A stretch of 64,000 nt of DNA from Myxocyprinus asiaticus (GCF_019703515.2 NC_059373.1:13055281-13119280); one strand, 5' to 3'; counted from the stretch's first letter, positions 22,236-35,394 are shown. The notes: a model not told the origin generated them from the letters alone. Numbers and translations are program-made.

Positions 22236-23604
22236 CAACTGCAATTTTGCCAAATTACACAAAAATGTGTTTTTTTAAACATTAAAAATGTCATTTCCAT
22301 CGCTGTCATTTCCACCATGAATTCTATTAACTACAGAATTTGAGACGTGATGGAAATTACACTGTGGTGAGAATTCAATGATAAATTATAAAAATGGTGA
22401 GTGTGAAAATGTTTCTGTCTAGAAGTTCACTGTGCCAAAAGTTTCCGAAGTTGGACCGTATATAGGCCTGTGTGTGTGTGTATTTTTGTGTGTGTCTGTG
22501 TGTGTGTGTGTGGTCATGCATGTTGCATTTGACTGTTAACAGTGTATGTGACTGACTTTCTAATGATGTTTATTTAGCAAGACATGCATGCTGTCTGTCA
22601 CATTGTATGAATCAGTGTGCGTCTCAGTATGTGAATCAGTGTATATGTATTTTATTTGATATTTTCTCCCTGTCAAATCAATTATGCTTCTCAAATGGGA
22701 GAAATGAGGCTTGGCATTGCCGTCATGGTAACCAGGGCCTACTGTTGTTGCTGGGGTAATGTGATGTGCCACCTGTGCCAAATGGATGATGTTGATATAT
22801 GATGAGGTTTTTGAACAGGAAAAGCTTGGGAAATTTCAGAACAAGGCCTACGAAGGAAGACTTCCAATGTTTGTGTGTGGTTTTTTGTGTTTGTGTTTCG
22901 GTTTACTTGTCGACAAGAGATTATGTCTAAATCTTGTTCTGAAGTACTCATAATTTAACCCTGAAAGGTTACATCTGAAAGTATTTTTGATGGTGGAAAA
23001 CATTGATCCATATCTGGGTTACATCTGTTTTTCTGTATCTTGGTATACACAGTATGTTTATGCGTCTGCATGTGTATTTATTAGTTCTGTAAATATAACC
23101 CAGCCCATATAGTTTAGGTTTGATCAGATATTTTCTGTGTGTATTCCTGCACTTGATTTGGGACTAGTTTTACACATGCATGTGTTTGAGTGCATGTGTA
23201 TACAGTATGTGTGTATTCCTGTCATCTCTGATTGCTGTTTGTTTTATTTGCTTTGCTCCTTTAATCAGTGCTAAGGCCCCTGCAGCCAGCGGAAGGAAAC
23301 CCTATCAGACAAGCCCAGTCTCCCAGGGAATAACAAAGGGAACTCAACTGAGTCTGTGGCTGTACATGTGAAACACAAGCATTACCGTCATATGTTATAC
23401 TGTTATCCTATGTTATATCTGTTAGAACATGATAATTACTTTATGATGTCATTAGTTAAATTATATAAATCTGTGATAAATCTGCATGCAGGTTTTCTTT
23501 TCAATAAGGAAAATGCCCTCACAATATTTTTGACCAAAATCTATAGACATTTCTGTGTAACATTAACCAAAATCTAAACTCAATTAGCTGGGGCTAGAAA
23601 TGTG
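22236..23604. other. Intergenic, nothing recognised
   Basis: TG-rich runs at about 22470-22515 and 23160-23215. No coding signal or named repeat. Confidence 0.5.
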
Positions 23605-23607
23605 TTA

Positions 23608-23865
23608 AGGGCTGTTCACACAGGATGTGTTCATGCATTCAATATAGCTAGATGAAGCACAAAGGAATGAAACAAAATGCATTTATCTCAAGTTTTGTTT
23701 TTATCTTGACACAGCTGCGCTCTGCTCATGGCATGAGAAGCTAAAGAACAGCTAAATGTGTCGAGACGATCAAAGATGTCCACGTAGCATGTTTACATAA
23801 AATAAAAAAAGGATACAAAAATAGCTCAGATGGAGGCAAGAACACGCCCTGTGTGAACGGCCCCT
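23608..23865. mobile_element. MITE with ttcacacaggatgtg-type TIRs, Harbinger-like
   Basis: The left end agggctgttcacacaggatg pairs with the right end gccctgtgtgaacggcccc. A TTA trinucleotide lies next to both ends, as expected for a PIF/Harbinger 3-bp duplication, although the exact boundary is ambiguous by one base. A related, broken end occurs at 9930-9952 (ggggccgttcacaccgaac), between npvf exons 2 and 3. Confidence 0.6.
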
Positions 23866-23869
23866 TAGT

Positions 23870-24309
23870 CTGAACCATATTACTTGTTGAATCTAAGCTT
23901 CTTAGGATTGTCATAATTGTTACCACCTGAAAGTTCAAGAGAGGGCAAAAAAGGTGAGTGGATGAAATCACTCCACTTGTCACATCAAATGAAGTTTCTA
24001 ATAACTCCCACTTTCTCCAGCTGCTCTTTGATGATCAGGAAGGATTTCTGCGCAGCTTTATGCCCTAATGGCCAGTGCATCAGGAGGTCAAACCACTAGT
24101 CTGCTCACTATAGCTTTAATGTATTTCATGTACAGTGCAATAAGTTATCTGATGTCCATGATTCAGTGCACTGGCAAATTTCTTATCCCTGACATCTGAA
24201 CTGTATTCTCGGGCCTTATCAAAGTCTGCAACGTCTCACCTCATCTAAGTGTGCGTATCTAAATCTGACAAAAACCTCCCTGTGGGGACATTTGGAGGTG
24301 TTTTCAATG

Positions 24310-24310
<1 letters not shown>
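23870..24310. other. Intergenic, nothing recognised
   Basis: No frame or repeat of note. Confidence 0.5.

Positions 24311-24311
<1 letters not shown>

Positions 24312-24374
<63 letters not shown>
24312..24374. repeat. (AT)n microsatellite
   Basis: About 60 bases of pure AT repeat; a (TTTC)n run lies nearby at 24602-24625. Confidence 0.97.
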
Positions 24375-24377
<3 letters not shown>

Positions 24378-25930
24378 AATTGAAGTCTACAGTATACGTG
24401 CCATTTTGTGTGAGTGTGTATTCTGTGACAGTGACAGGATGCCTGGAACTATTTCACCACAAGAGCACTGTCGTTTTTTATCTGTTTTAAAGATTATCTC
24501 CCAAACACAAATTTAACATAATTAAACTAATTTACCTTATTTAAAATCCATTAGAGCAGTTTAGTGTTTGAGTGTTTAGTTTGTTTGATGTTTGACACTT
24601 TTTCTTTCTTTCTTTCTTTCTTTCTAAAAATATACATGCTATATGTATGAAAATATGAGTATGTGGTCTGTATCCCCACAGAAATGATTTTTTTCAATCA
24701 GAGCCATGGTAAAGAAATCTATATGTAGAATGATGCCTGTGCCAGAATAAATATATATATTTTCAACATAGAAACACATAGACAGATGTACATGTATACA
24801 CAGGCACTAAGCCTTTCAGATCTGAAGAGATGTTGTGTGCTACACGGTATGTGGATTTTGGACTGACTGATGTTATTTTATAAAACCACAGAGTTGTCTA
24901 TCAACCTCTCACACGGGCAGCCAGTCAACTGTCCCGCCTTCAACCTCTCACTGTTGCTCTAACATTTTTATCAAAGTAACTATTATATTTTCCAGCATAT
25001 CTCTGTCATCAGCAGAAATTACCAGTGTTTTTCTTTGAGTAATAAGCAATCAAGTCTTATTTTATTCTTTTGTGTGGGTGTTATGGTGGAGCGAGCTGTA
25101 TTTATGTTTGCATGCATTTTTCTGCCAAAGTAAAGACAGTAGTGGGCTTTCCTTTTGATTTTTATTATTATACTTCTAAAAGAATTCCTAAAATAAAACT
25201 GTTCCTCCATGTCTCTCTCTTAATCAACTCAAAACTGGACAAAATAAAAATGGCCCAGATGTGTAGCAAAAAACAAAAACAATGTTATAAACTGCCAAAT
25301 CATATTTTCATTTTCTCATATCAATGTGTAGCTTTCATGTAAATCAATGACTTTAACTTTTTTGTTGATTGAGGTTTTGCATCTGTTTTAAATCAGTCTG
25401 AGGTTCTTTGTTTTTCCAACAATAGCACAAGAGTAAAAGCCTAAAATAGTCACGCGAGAGGTCAGTGTCTTGTTTTTTTTTTATACAGAAATATAGTAAA
25501 TGAAATCATGGAATGAGCCAGCCACTGATTAGTGGTTTAGAATAAACAGTTCAAATGGTGTACTGTAAATGAAGTAAAACAATGCTTGCTGGTGCACAGG
25601 ATGGATGATGTTCAGTTGTGTTTCTCATATGTTGCTTCACACAGACAACATTTTTCTCTATTTCTGCTCATTGATCCCACTTCTTCATCTCTAAAGTGAT
25701 CATTCAAAGATATCAACTGTCAGTAACCATGGTTACAAGAAGATACACAGTCGAAAAAGCTTCTATTTTAATGGTGAGGTAAAGAAAGAAAAGAGAGAGG
25801 AGTGATGTCAGGAACTAAACTTGTAAATAAATCTGAGTGCCCAAACCTCTTAGCACCAGAAACCCTAAACCACCTTCCATCATTTACACACGAACACACA
25901 CAGATGCCCCTCAGCACTCACTCAAGCACA
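24375..25930. other. Intergenic, nothing recognised
   Basis: AT-rich, short spurious frames only. Confidence 0.5.
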
Positions 25931-26465
25931 CACATAACCAGGGGTGTAAAGTAGTTGAGTAAATATACTTAAGTATTATATTTAAGCATTTTTTTTACTT
26001 TACTCGAGTGCAATTTAAATGGAATACTTGTACTTTTACTTAATTACATTTCCAAAGGAAAAACAGTACTTTTTACTCCTTACAATTTTATTTAAACTTG
26101 AAAATTACTCATTACATATTTGCAGATCATTTTCTTTCATCTTACTGGACTGAAGCCACCTTTTCACAGCATCAGACAAACAACAGATGACAGACCAGAG
26201 GTCAGTCATTTCAAATTTCACACAGTGGCTGTGTGGAGTTCCGACCATCTGCAGAGGTGGAATTTCGGATCTGATTTGAGCTTCGGTAATGTTGAAATAT
26301 TTGTGCGACTAGACTGTATGTGACCGCCAAACCGTATGTGATGATTTCTTTCAAAACTAAGAGCAAGAAGTGAGAAACACTTTTTTTTTTTCTAAACTTT
26401 ATTCTAAACGCCTGCTACTTCTAACAATTTGTCAGTTATGAAGTAAAAAATGATCATTCACGTTG

Positions 26466-26468
<3 letters not shown>

Positions 26469-26525
<57 letters not shown>
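26469..26525. repeat. (AT)n microsatellite
   Basis: About 56 bases of AT repeat inside the hAT-like element. Confidence 0.97.
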
Positions 26526-26530
<5 letters not shown>

Positions 26531-27230
26531 AAAAGGCTTTTGTAATTAAATGTGTACGTCATTTATTTCTATACTTACCTTCATATTTAAATAATATCTA
26601 TGAATGTCTACTCCTTATTTGCTGAATTTTTATTGTTGTTGTTAGGCAGCTATTCGTTATAATAATAACTATAAAACCAGTAATGATAATGATGATAATA
26701 ATAATAATAAAAATAATGGAATCTGAGTAAATATTGATTATGAATTTGATTGAATTCTTCCATCTGCTCAACAGCAAGGTTTGGAAGCAAACCTCAGAAA
26801 ACAATTCACAAAACCAACAACATTACTAACTTTCTTAAAAGCTTATTTTTTTTTTTTTTTATATATATATATTATATCTTTCTTTATGTCTCAAGGGGCT
26901 GGGTGCTCTGACATCGCAATTCGTGAATGCCTTCTCCCATACGACGAACACTGAGTTACTGTGGCAACGTTTTTGCAAAATAAAATGATGTTGTTCATTA
27001 CTCGTCTCCGGGCAGTTCCGAAGTGAAATGTTCGCTGTGTGGCGCTAAAAGCGAGTGAAATGTTCTACCGAACAGATGAGGTTTTAAAGGTTAATGCTAA
27101 ATCAACAAAACCAACTTCCCAACCCTAAACCTTAAACCTAAACCTAACCAATAGTGTCAGAAAAAGTGACATGAAATTGCATCATTCTGTGGTGCTTCTG
27201 TGACACTTTTGGCTAACGTGTCGACTCGCA

Positions 27231-27302
27231 TGCTCTTCAGGACTCGTACCCTGATCCTTTGTATCGCATATGCAACACTCTATGAGTTGAGCTACCGTGC
27301 AA
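27231..27302 (-). mobile_element. tRNA-derived SINE head
   Basis: On the minus strand it reads gcacggtagctcaactcata (box A-like) and, 33 bases further, ggtacgagtcc (box B-like), the spacing of a tRNA internal promoter. It is not a functional tRNA: the arms do not pair cleanly. Sequence to about 27000, with accctaaacctaaaccta on the other strand, may be its body. Confidence 0.6.
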
Positions 27303-28355
27303 TTTGATCACACTTAAATAAGCTTGTAAATGTAGTTGAATATGTAATACAAACATTAAAATGAGTCATGCGCTATAGTAAAAGTGTTTAGACATCATAA
27401 GAGGAACAGAGCGAAAAGTACGTGTTTTTGAACTGATAATCTGTTGTTTTACTTGTGATTTGAGTGAAAGGGGATACAAGTAATTGTTGTTTTAGTGCCT
27501 CTAGTGTTCATTCCACCAGGAAATTGGCATGTTATGTACAACAGGCCACATAAAAATAATTTAGCAAAAATGTAGTTATTGTAACATGATTCTATGACCA
27601 GTTTGTGAATGCCACTGGAGAAGAAATATGACAGTTGTCAGAGACAATAAAAAGGTAACTTAACAAACCAATTTTTTATTTTATTTATTTTTTAATTTAA
27701 CAAATTTAACAACATCCCCTCTCACACAATCTGCTCTCTTTGTTTCATTCCAGCTAGGAAAAAAGTTATTTTTTTTATACTGTTTTATACTATACTTTAT
27801 AATTTAATGTCAATACTTTTTTACTTTTACTCAAGTATGTTTTTGGCTAAACACTTGGACTTTTAACTGAGTCAAATTTTCAGTCAGTACCCATACTTTC
27901 ACATAACTACTGTCAATTTTATTCCAAATTCAAGCTTCTCGCTGCATGGCCACACATCGACACACAGTGTTACAAATCTAAGATATAATTATACTCCATT
28001 TGTTAGTGTGTATATGTGCACATATAAAAGTCTGGATGCATCACTGAGTTACCTCCTTTGCCTGCTCATGATTACTATGTTTAAATTGACAAATGTTGCA
28101 CTTAACAACAATTAAAAAAGACAATAAAGAATGTTGCTGTATTCTTTGTTATTGTCACAACTTCTACTCCCCATTTTTTTACTTTTATATATTTTAGTAA
28201 CAATTAGTTAACTCTTTAATAGTCTCTACAAGATCTACTAAACACAAAACTTATTTATCCAGACATGATTTGTCCTAAACAAACTTCTTTTATTGGGAGT
28301 AAAATAATTATTGCATTTTTTATCAGTCTGACCATTAATGAAAAAATTATTGACC

Positions 28356-28800
28356 CGAAAGAGATAGTTCACAGAAAAATGAAAATTCATTTACTCACCC
28401 TCATGACATCCCAGATGTGGATGACTTTCTTTCTTCTGCAGAACAAAAATGAAGATTTTTAGAAGAATATTTCAGCTCTGCTGGTCCATTCAATGCAAGT
28501 GAATGGTGACCAAAACGTTAAAGGTCCAAAAATAACATAAAGACAGCATAAAAGTAATAAATACAACTCCAGTTGAGAAATCCATGTCTTCTGAAATGAT
28601 ATGATAGGTAAGGGTGAGAAAAAGATGAATTTTAAAGTTCTTTTTTACTATAAATCTCCGATTTCACTTTCACCATCTTCTTTTGTTTTTGGCAACACAC
28701 ATTCTTTGTAAATATCGCCACCTTCTGGGAAGGAGGGATTTTATAGTAAAAAAGGATTTAAACATTGATCTGTTTCTCACCCACACCTCTTTAATCAATC
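28356..28800 (+). mobile_element. aaagggatagttca MITE family, partial copy
   Basis: Starts aaagagatagttcacag and shares with other copies the ordered blocks tttactcaccctcatg, atttttagaagaatatt, gtgaatggtgaccaaaacgt and tccatgtcttctga. The right terminal repeat is missing. Confidence 0.75.
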
Positions 28801-31800
28801 AGCTGAAATGCATTGTGTTTTATGGAATATTGTGAGGAAACATGCTGAGAAAAATAGAGTAAATGAGAGACAGACAGAAAGCATTACCCTCAGAAAAGAT
28901 ATTGGAAATCATCCAGTATGCCAAGAGGGTGAGGGAGAGCGAGAGATTGAAAAAGAGATTAAACTACTTGATGAGAGGTTAGTCACTCGGTCAGTCAGCA
29001 ATCCTCAAACAGGAGAGGAATGGTGAACCCGCATTGGTGTCACTCAGTCGTCAATCTAAGTGGCAGGCAAACCACAGGGGCCTGTGTTGCCGGGTGGAAC
29101 TTGTCTTTCAAACATCCAGCAGCTGCTAGAATATCACTATGAGAGCTGGAACACAGTCTGGCTGCCCTGACAATTTTTCCCCCTCTGGCACTTTCACACA
29201 AGCACACACACACGTCCAGCCTAACAATCTCACACAATCAAAAAATAAATAAATCTTTATACAGACACACCTATAGTCTTATGCCATGAAGTGAAAACAA
29301 AAATATTTCCTTTTAATTGTAGTCTATAAGATCATCAGATATAGTGTAAGAAAATATTTTCATCCATTTCATGCCTCACTGCACAGATATAAAACTCTCA
29401 TTACAAATGTAACTCCAATTCTAGTTTATATGCCTTTGTTAATGCATTTCAGATTCAGTTGTGCACACATATAAAACATATTCAATTGCAAAATAAAAAA
29501 CAGACGGATTATTGTGTGAAAAACACAAAGTCATGTTTACAAGAAATGGAACCCACTGATCCATAGCACAATGACAACAGAGATGACAGATGGCGGTATC
29601 TTCTAAAGAGAAACTGACTCTTTCTTAAAAAACTTTACTGAGTATGTGGGTGTGTTTTCCAGAAATTAATGTTTATCAATTTATCAATACAGAAATATTT
29701 CTTTTTTTGCTTCTAGAAGGAAGACATTAAATAAAATTTGTGCAGTTTTGAGACAATTAAGGATAAAATGTGAGAGAAAGAGTCTATATGGGTCTTTGAG
29801 AAGTTTTGGAGGGTGGCTGGAGTTTGTGTGTGGGAGTGGGAACCAGAGGCCCCCTTTTCCAGCTGCTGTCCTCACTTTTCTTTTCTTCCTTTATTTGCCA
29901 CTCTTTTGTGGTTCTTCCTTTTCTTTTCATCCATCTCATGGACTCTGATTTTGCAGAATTCTTGTCTTTCAAAGGCTACTCTCAATGAACCCCATAGTGA
30001 GAAAGAAACAGACGAGAAAGAGATTGAGGTATTTATTTCAATATGCGCCTACTTTCTAGCATTTTGACTGTAATGTTGGGTTTAACGGTGGTGTAAAATT
30101 TGCACAATTACTTAAACCAAATGCCAAAAAAATCCACTTTTTAATGACCCAATGAAAGAACCTCATTCAGCTGAAGTGACTCAGCTCCCTCCATAAGGTG
30201 AACATTTAAAAACACATTCAGCTCAAACGAATCTCAAGCATTTCTTACTGTTTGCTTTGGACCAATCATAATAACCGCATATCCAACAAACCCATTTTCT
30301 TTGTAAAAGTGTCAGATACTGTCACATCAATCTAAACTTCAGAGAGCCGATATTGGAAAGCCTTAATCTGACCCAAAGACATTTTATTCGCCAATTCCCA
30401 TGCATATCCACACACATGATGTATTATTTTCATTGGCACAATATTAAATTGTGAGTTTGTTTCCTTAGATTCTGGGTCAGTTTGAAATGACATGAGTGGT
30501 TTTACGGCATCTGGTTTTTCTCATGTGTGGTCAGAATGCTGACAGCTACTTGATGATGGCTTAAGTACCTATTTTCAGGGAAGTCATTTTATTAAAACTT
30601 GATTTGAGGTAGAGAGTGTATGAGGCTTGTCAACATGGTTTATATGTGTAGCTGCGCAAGATCGTCATGGCGGTCATTAAAGCTAAACCAAAAACACACA
30701 TTTGCTTGTCTGGGCATTTAAAAAATAACAAAGTTGACACGATTGGTGCAGGACCGGCCGACATTTGAGAACGCCGGAATCCGGTGTGTGTGTTTGACAG
30801 AGGTCTACGTTTCAGTGTTTTAAGAAAAAAACATTAACACATCACAAATTCAACCCCCACCCCAAAAACATCTGTCAGTCATCACTTCCCCATCCCCCTC
30901 ACCCCTCAGAAGGCTCAAGAAACAACTTTTGAACTTTGACCCAAAGCATAAAGCTCCACTTAATGGTGCCCCTTACTCCCCCCCCCCCATCTCTCACTCT
31001 CTTTGTCTTCCTCTCCTTGAACACAAAATTATCTATAAATTGCACAAAGACAATGTGCATGCTATCTAAACACCCAAAACTGACACACTTTAAATGGATT
31101 AATAATCATTGTTTTCATTCATGCAGATTTTTCTGTCCCCCTTTTAACCCAACAGCAGCAGCCTCAAGCAAACATGATGGCTCAGCGACTTATTCTTTTG
31201 GGTTAATTAGATGATTTTGATCATTAGTGCAGATACAATGTTATAACTGTCACATGAAAAAAAAATCCATTAACAAGCAGGATTTCTTATGAGTGTGATG
31301 TAGGATCAACATTTTGTGGTTTTGAATGGCTGTTATTGCTCATCTTGTTTTGGAATTTTTAACAATTTCTTTAGAAAATTTAGAGGCAACTTGTGCCTGT
31401 TTTAAAACACTTTAAACTGATTAATATACAAAGTCAGATACACATGATCCCATGATAACACCCCCCCACCCCACCCAATTTCTCTCAGTCCTCTCACATT
31501 CTCTTTTCATTTTGTGTTTTGATTTACCACCCTCCTCTTTTATCTGCCCTTCCACTCTCATCTTCTCCACCTTGACCTATTATCAGTATATATCATCCTT
31601 ACTCAATGTCTTTGAGTTTATATCTCCGTCTCTCTCTGCTCTCCCTTAAATCAATAGCAGACACATTAGCGTTTTGTTGAAGGGGAAGAATACAGGTGAT
31701 CCGGTATCGACCAGGAGTCAAAGACACACTTTGATATGCTTACACACTCTTCCAAACACAAACACTTAAAAACGTTTGAAGTTTCATGAACAAATTTAGA

Positions 31801-32195
31801 AAAGGGTATGATAAAACTTTGCAGGCAAATTTCTGTTTAAACAACTTTCTGCTAAGAGTGTCAGCTGTATTCCAACTTTTTCCATTAATCTATAAACCGA
31901 AAACATATTTTTGTTTCCACAGAGAAGTCTGCCAGTCTTAGAGGGCAAACACAGTTGTCGAGCGGGTCATCTAAACATCTGTCCCTTACCAAAACCCAAA
32001 AACCCCAGTGTATGCTGAGAAATATCCTGACTAACATCTAATAATAGCTAGAGAGAGGGAGACTGTTTGTAATTACACAAAATTCAGGGGAAAAAAACAA
32101 TGACAATAAGTTTTAAGAGTAGCACACCAACATAATATACTGTATGGCATTGGCAATTTCTCAGGGCCAGAAAAGCCTTCTCTGCTGGCATAACA
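28801..32195. other. Intergenic, nothing recognised
   Basis: 3.4 kb without splice-consistent frames. Contains a short CA run (29198-29212), a poly(C) run (about 30978) and simple CT-rich patches; the overlapping frames near 29.8-30.0 kb lie in low-complexity sequence. Confidence 0.5.
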
Positions 32196-32199
32196 TAGA

Positions 32200-32411
32200 T
32201 GACGCACACCCGGCCCCTAATCAGGCTAATCAAGCTGACCAGAGGGATAAAGGCGGCCTGGAGGCGGCAGTTCGGGAGAGAGAGCTACAGGCAGCTGCCC
32301 TGTATGTGTGTGTGTATGTCTTTTGTCTTTATGACTTAATTTATCATTAAATGATTATTCATTGTCAAGCCAATTCTCGCCTCCTCCTTCCCCATTTACC
32401 CTGCGTTACCA
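32200..32411 (+). mobile_element. Solo LTR related to the 45-kb element
   Basis: A GC-rich start (tgacgcacacccggcccc), a TATA-like gggataaaggcgg, then cagttcgggagagagag, a TG-rich run, tatcattaaatga, cgcctcctccttccccat and an end at ctgcgttacca. The same ordered blocks occur in the LTR of the minus-strand element at 45031-45924 (cagttcgggagagaga, atcattaaagttta, gcctcctccttgcccat, cacgttaca). No internal domain is attached and no target duplication was found. Confidence 0.6.
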
Positions 32412-32966
32412 TGCCTAATAAATAAATATTTTTTCATCCTTTCATTCTCATTGAACTTTTTGCCTATGTATTCAATTGCTTTCAACTCCTAATTCATCTA
32501 CAAATGAATAGCAAAAAACAAAAAAATGTATCCAATCAGAATTTATTCCTCGATGCTTACAAGCAAAGTGTGACAACTGTTTCACAAATCGAATGCCTGA
32601 AGCCATGCTCCTTAGCCGAAGCAGCACATGAGTCTGAGCTCCAACCCGTTAGGCCTTCAGAATTTCCACAGAATCCCTCAACAGTGTAAGTGAATAGGCA
32701 TCTAAAGTCAGATTGTCAGATTCATCAGCCAATTAGATTGATTTATTTGTTCTTATGGGTGTGGTCTTTAAGATATGTCCCAGTCCAGGACTTCTAGCTG
32801 GCCTCGAGTGACGCAATCACGCTTTAAGTGATGTACGTAATTTGAAAGCGAAGAGCGTGAGATCTTGCTGATGAGTCGGCTGTCATCACTGCTGTTATTG
32901 CCGTTGAGAAAGAGATGCTTATGGATTTAAAAACCTAAGATGTTCTGCATGATCGTGCAATTGATT

Positions 32967-34787
32967 AATTAAAGGTGCAGTATGTAAGATTCAGAAACCC
33001 TTGTTATTAAAGACACCTGTGCCCATTAAGTGAACTGCAGCCAGATACCTGTTGCTCATGCTCACGCTCGTGCACACACTCCATAGGGACGCGAGCAAGC
33101 GAGCATTGGCCAAAACAATGACGTAACGTACAAAGAGGCTGAATGTGATTCACCGGCATCATGCTGACAGATGAGGTAGCATAATTAAAATTACACAGTT
33201 ATGATTGTTTTACTACAAACTTTGAGACTAAACTAAAACTACTTATCAGCTAACATAGCATACTGATACACACATAGAGCTACATACTAAAGAACTATAC
33301 CAGACAGTTTACTGTTGCACTGTTATGTTGCACTATTGTATGTTTTGTATGTCATATGTTGTACTATGATCAAGAAACCAGTGTATTTGCTTAAATTTAT
33401 CCTGTATACCTGACTTAGTATAAAGAGAAGATCGCTGAAATTATTTGAAAGTTACGAAGCAAGGTGGCTTGCAATTTGTCAGCGTTAGCAGGCAAGATCA
33501 AGTTAGCTAAAATTACACAGATCAATCCTCAGGGTTGGGGAGTAACGAAATACATGTAACGGGATTACTTATTTAAAATATAAAATATAAGTAACTGTAT
33601 TCCACTACAGTTACAATTTAAATCATTGGTAATTAGAATACAGTTACATTCAAAAAGTATTTTGATTACTGCAGAGATTACTTTGCATTTTATTGTCATT
33701 TGTTTCATTTAATATTTAGTCCTTTCAAAACATTTATACATATAAATTATGCGATTCAAAGTGCATTTGAACAGCAGTGAAACACTTTCTTATGATGTAT
33801 TACATTCATACGAGCAGACAGAGAAGTAAGTTTGAAGTAAGTTTGGAGCAGAAGAAATAGAAATAATCCTTGTGTAAATTGTCAGCTTTACGCTAAGCTA
33901 AAATGCTATTTCTAGCTATTTTACATGCACATGTTACCAGGTACGATCATATTTTTTTATCAAGAAAATTCACGTTGGATCATAATTTATTTTTTTCTAG
34001 TAAGACCTTTGATATTAGAGCAAAAATCGTATTCTTGATAATAATTTTTGTATTGTTTTCCTGTAACAATATCTAAAAATCCTTAAAACAAGATCAATTA
34101 GATTTGTCTTGTTTTAGAAACAACACTGCATAAGATATTTAGGTTTTTCAGAGAATGTATTTTTAACATGTGTATTTTGTCTTACTGTACTGGCAGAGTT
34201 TTTATAGTCAAAACAAGTGAAAAAATCTACCAGTGCTGAAGAAGTAATCCAAAGTATGTAGATTACATTACTGACCTTGAGTAATCTAACAGAATACGTT
34301 ACAAATTACATTTTACAGCATGTGTTCTGTGATCTGTAGTGGATTACATTTCAAAAGTAACCCTCCCAACCCTGTCAATCCTTATGGCACTATATTTCAC
34401 ATGCTTTGCAGTTATGTAAGCTTACCTGTCCAATAAGAAGAAAGCCAATTCAGGGTCGATTTTGATCCCCAAGTCCAAACGAAGGTCCCTCCAGGAATCA
34501 AATGCCCTGCCGATGTTCACTCAAGTTTTCGCTCGACTATGATCACGTTCCCGCCTAGCCAGACGGGATTCAGTAGAAGGCTCTCGGGAGTGCGCATAAA
34601 CGTCACATCCTTTGGATTTTCCCGACAAAACCGACCCGGTCCCTTCACATGAAAATCAGTCTACAGGCTTTAATAGGCAACCTAGGAAATCCAGGATGAG
34701 AACATTTTAAAATTTCACACATTGGCAAAAAAAAAAAAAAAAAAGGTGAATATTACATGAAAATTGTTACATACTGCACCTTTAATT
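32967..34787. mobile_element. MITE (attaaaggtgcagtatgtaa TIR) split by a hAT insertion
   Basis: The left terminal sequence attaaaggtgcagtatgtaa is the exact reverse complement of the right end near 34766-34785. Removing the 845-bp hAT copy inside leaves an element of about 970 bp. The left half is relatively CpG-rich. Confidence 0.75.
33530..34374. mobile_element. hAT-type non-autonomous element, copy B (845 bp)
   Basis: Ends cagggttggggagtaacg and aaccctcccaaccctg are inverted repeats. The 8-mer tcaatcct flanks both sides (33522-33529 and 34375-34382). It is very similar along its whole length to copy A at 7684-8534. It sits inside an older MITE. Confidence 0.92.
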
Positions 34788-34975
34788 AAACAGGAAAGGA
34801 GGACTGATTTTCACTTCAAGCAAATTGGTAAGTGCTTTTTGCATTGTTATAGCAAAATCAAGAGTTTTCTAAGTGTATATTAGGCTGCTTGAGCATTCAT
34901 TGTCGGATCAAGTCGCACTGAAAGCCTAAACTTAAAATGCACGGGCCGCGGGCTGCTGTACAGATCAGTGGCAGA

Positions 34976-35018
34976 CTCTCTCAACCAGGTTCCACCTCTA
35001 TGAAACCTGGTTGAGAGC
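34976..35018. repeat. 14-bp hairpin inverted repeat
   Basis: ctctcaaccaggtt and aacctggttgagag are perfect reverse complements separated by about 12 bases. The function is unknown; it may be a repeat remnant. Confidence 0.7.
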
Positions 35019-35394
35019 GACACCTTGCGGCAATGTACATTGCTCACATCAGTGCAGCTGGTTTTAAGGGACGCTTTTAAATTATTTTCATATGTGACCA
35101 CAGCAGGGCGCTAAGGAGTTGGCCATGGTCTTGAAATTCGTCATATCCGGATAGTTTGCCATTGGATATTTTGAGTGATGACGTAACCAACAACGGACAA
35201 ATGAAATTGCGGTAAATAACACAGCGGCTCTGATTGGATAGGTTTGAAGTGTCAATCAAGGAGCACCAAAGCAAAGAAACATTTGTCGGTCAGTTGAAAA
35301 TGTGCAGGGCTACAGGCAACAACTCCGCGCTCTCAAACACAAGGCACAGATTTAGTCAGGGAAAGTTCTAGTTTTACTTGCATGAATGAAATCA

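Larger units (their letters stand above)
25939..27899. mobile_element. About 2-kb hAT-like element (ggggtgtaaagta type)
   Basis: The left end caggggtgtaaagtagttga and a degenerate right end (cagtacccatacttt) are flanked by the same 8-mer, cacataac (25931-25938 and 27900-27907). Near both ends it has the ttacttttactcaagta-type sequence common to fish hAT elements. The interior is non-coding and contains an (AT)n run (26469-26525), a (TAA)n run and a tRNA-like SINE. Confidence 0.6.

Noticed and set aside
24155..24175. attcagtgcactgg resembles the start of miR-148/152, which in human lies between NPVF and NFE2L3
   Set aside because: Only the first ten or so bases match; the rest of the mature sequence and a pairing 5' arm are absent. 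No other match to either arm was seen in the desert.
27231..27302. Functional tRNA gene
   Set aside because: Box A and B are recognisable, but the acceptor and anticodon stems do not pair; treated as a SINE head.
29684..30067. Cluster of overlapping frames on both strands
   Set aside because: Low-complexity CT/GA sequence, no splice consistency, no domain.
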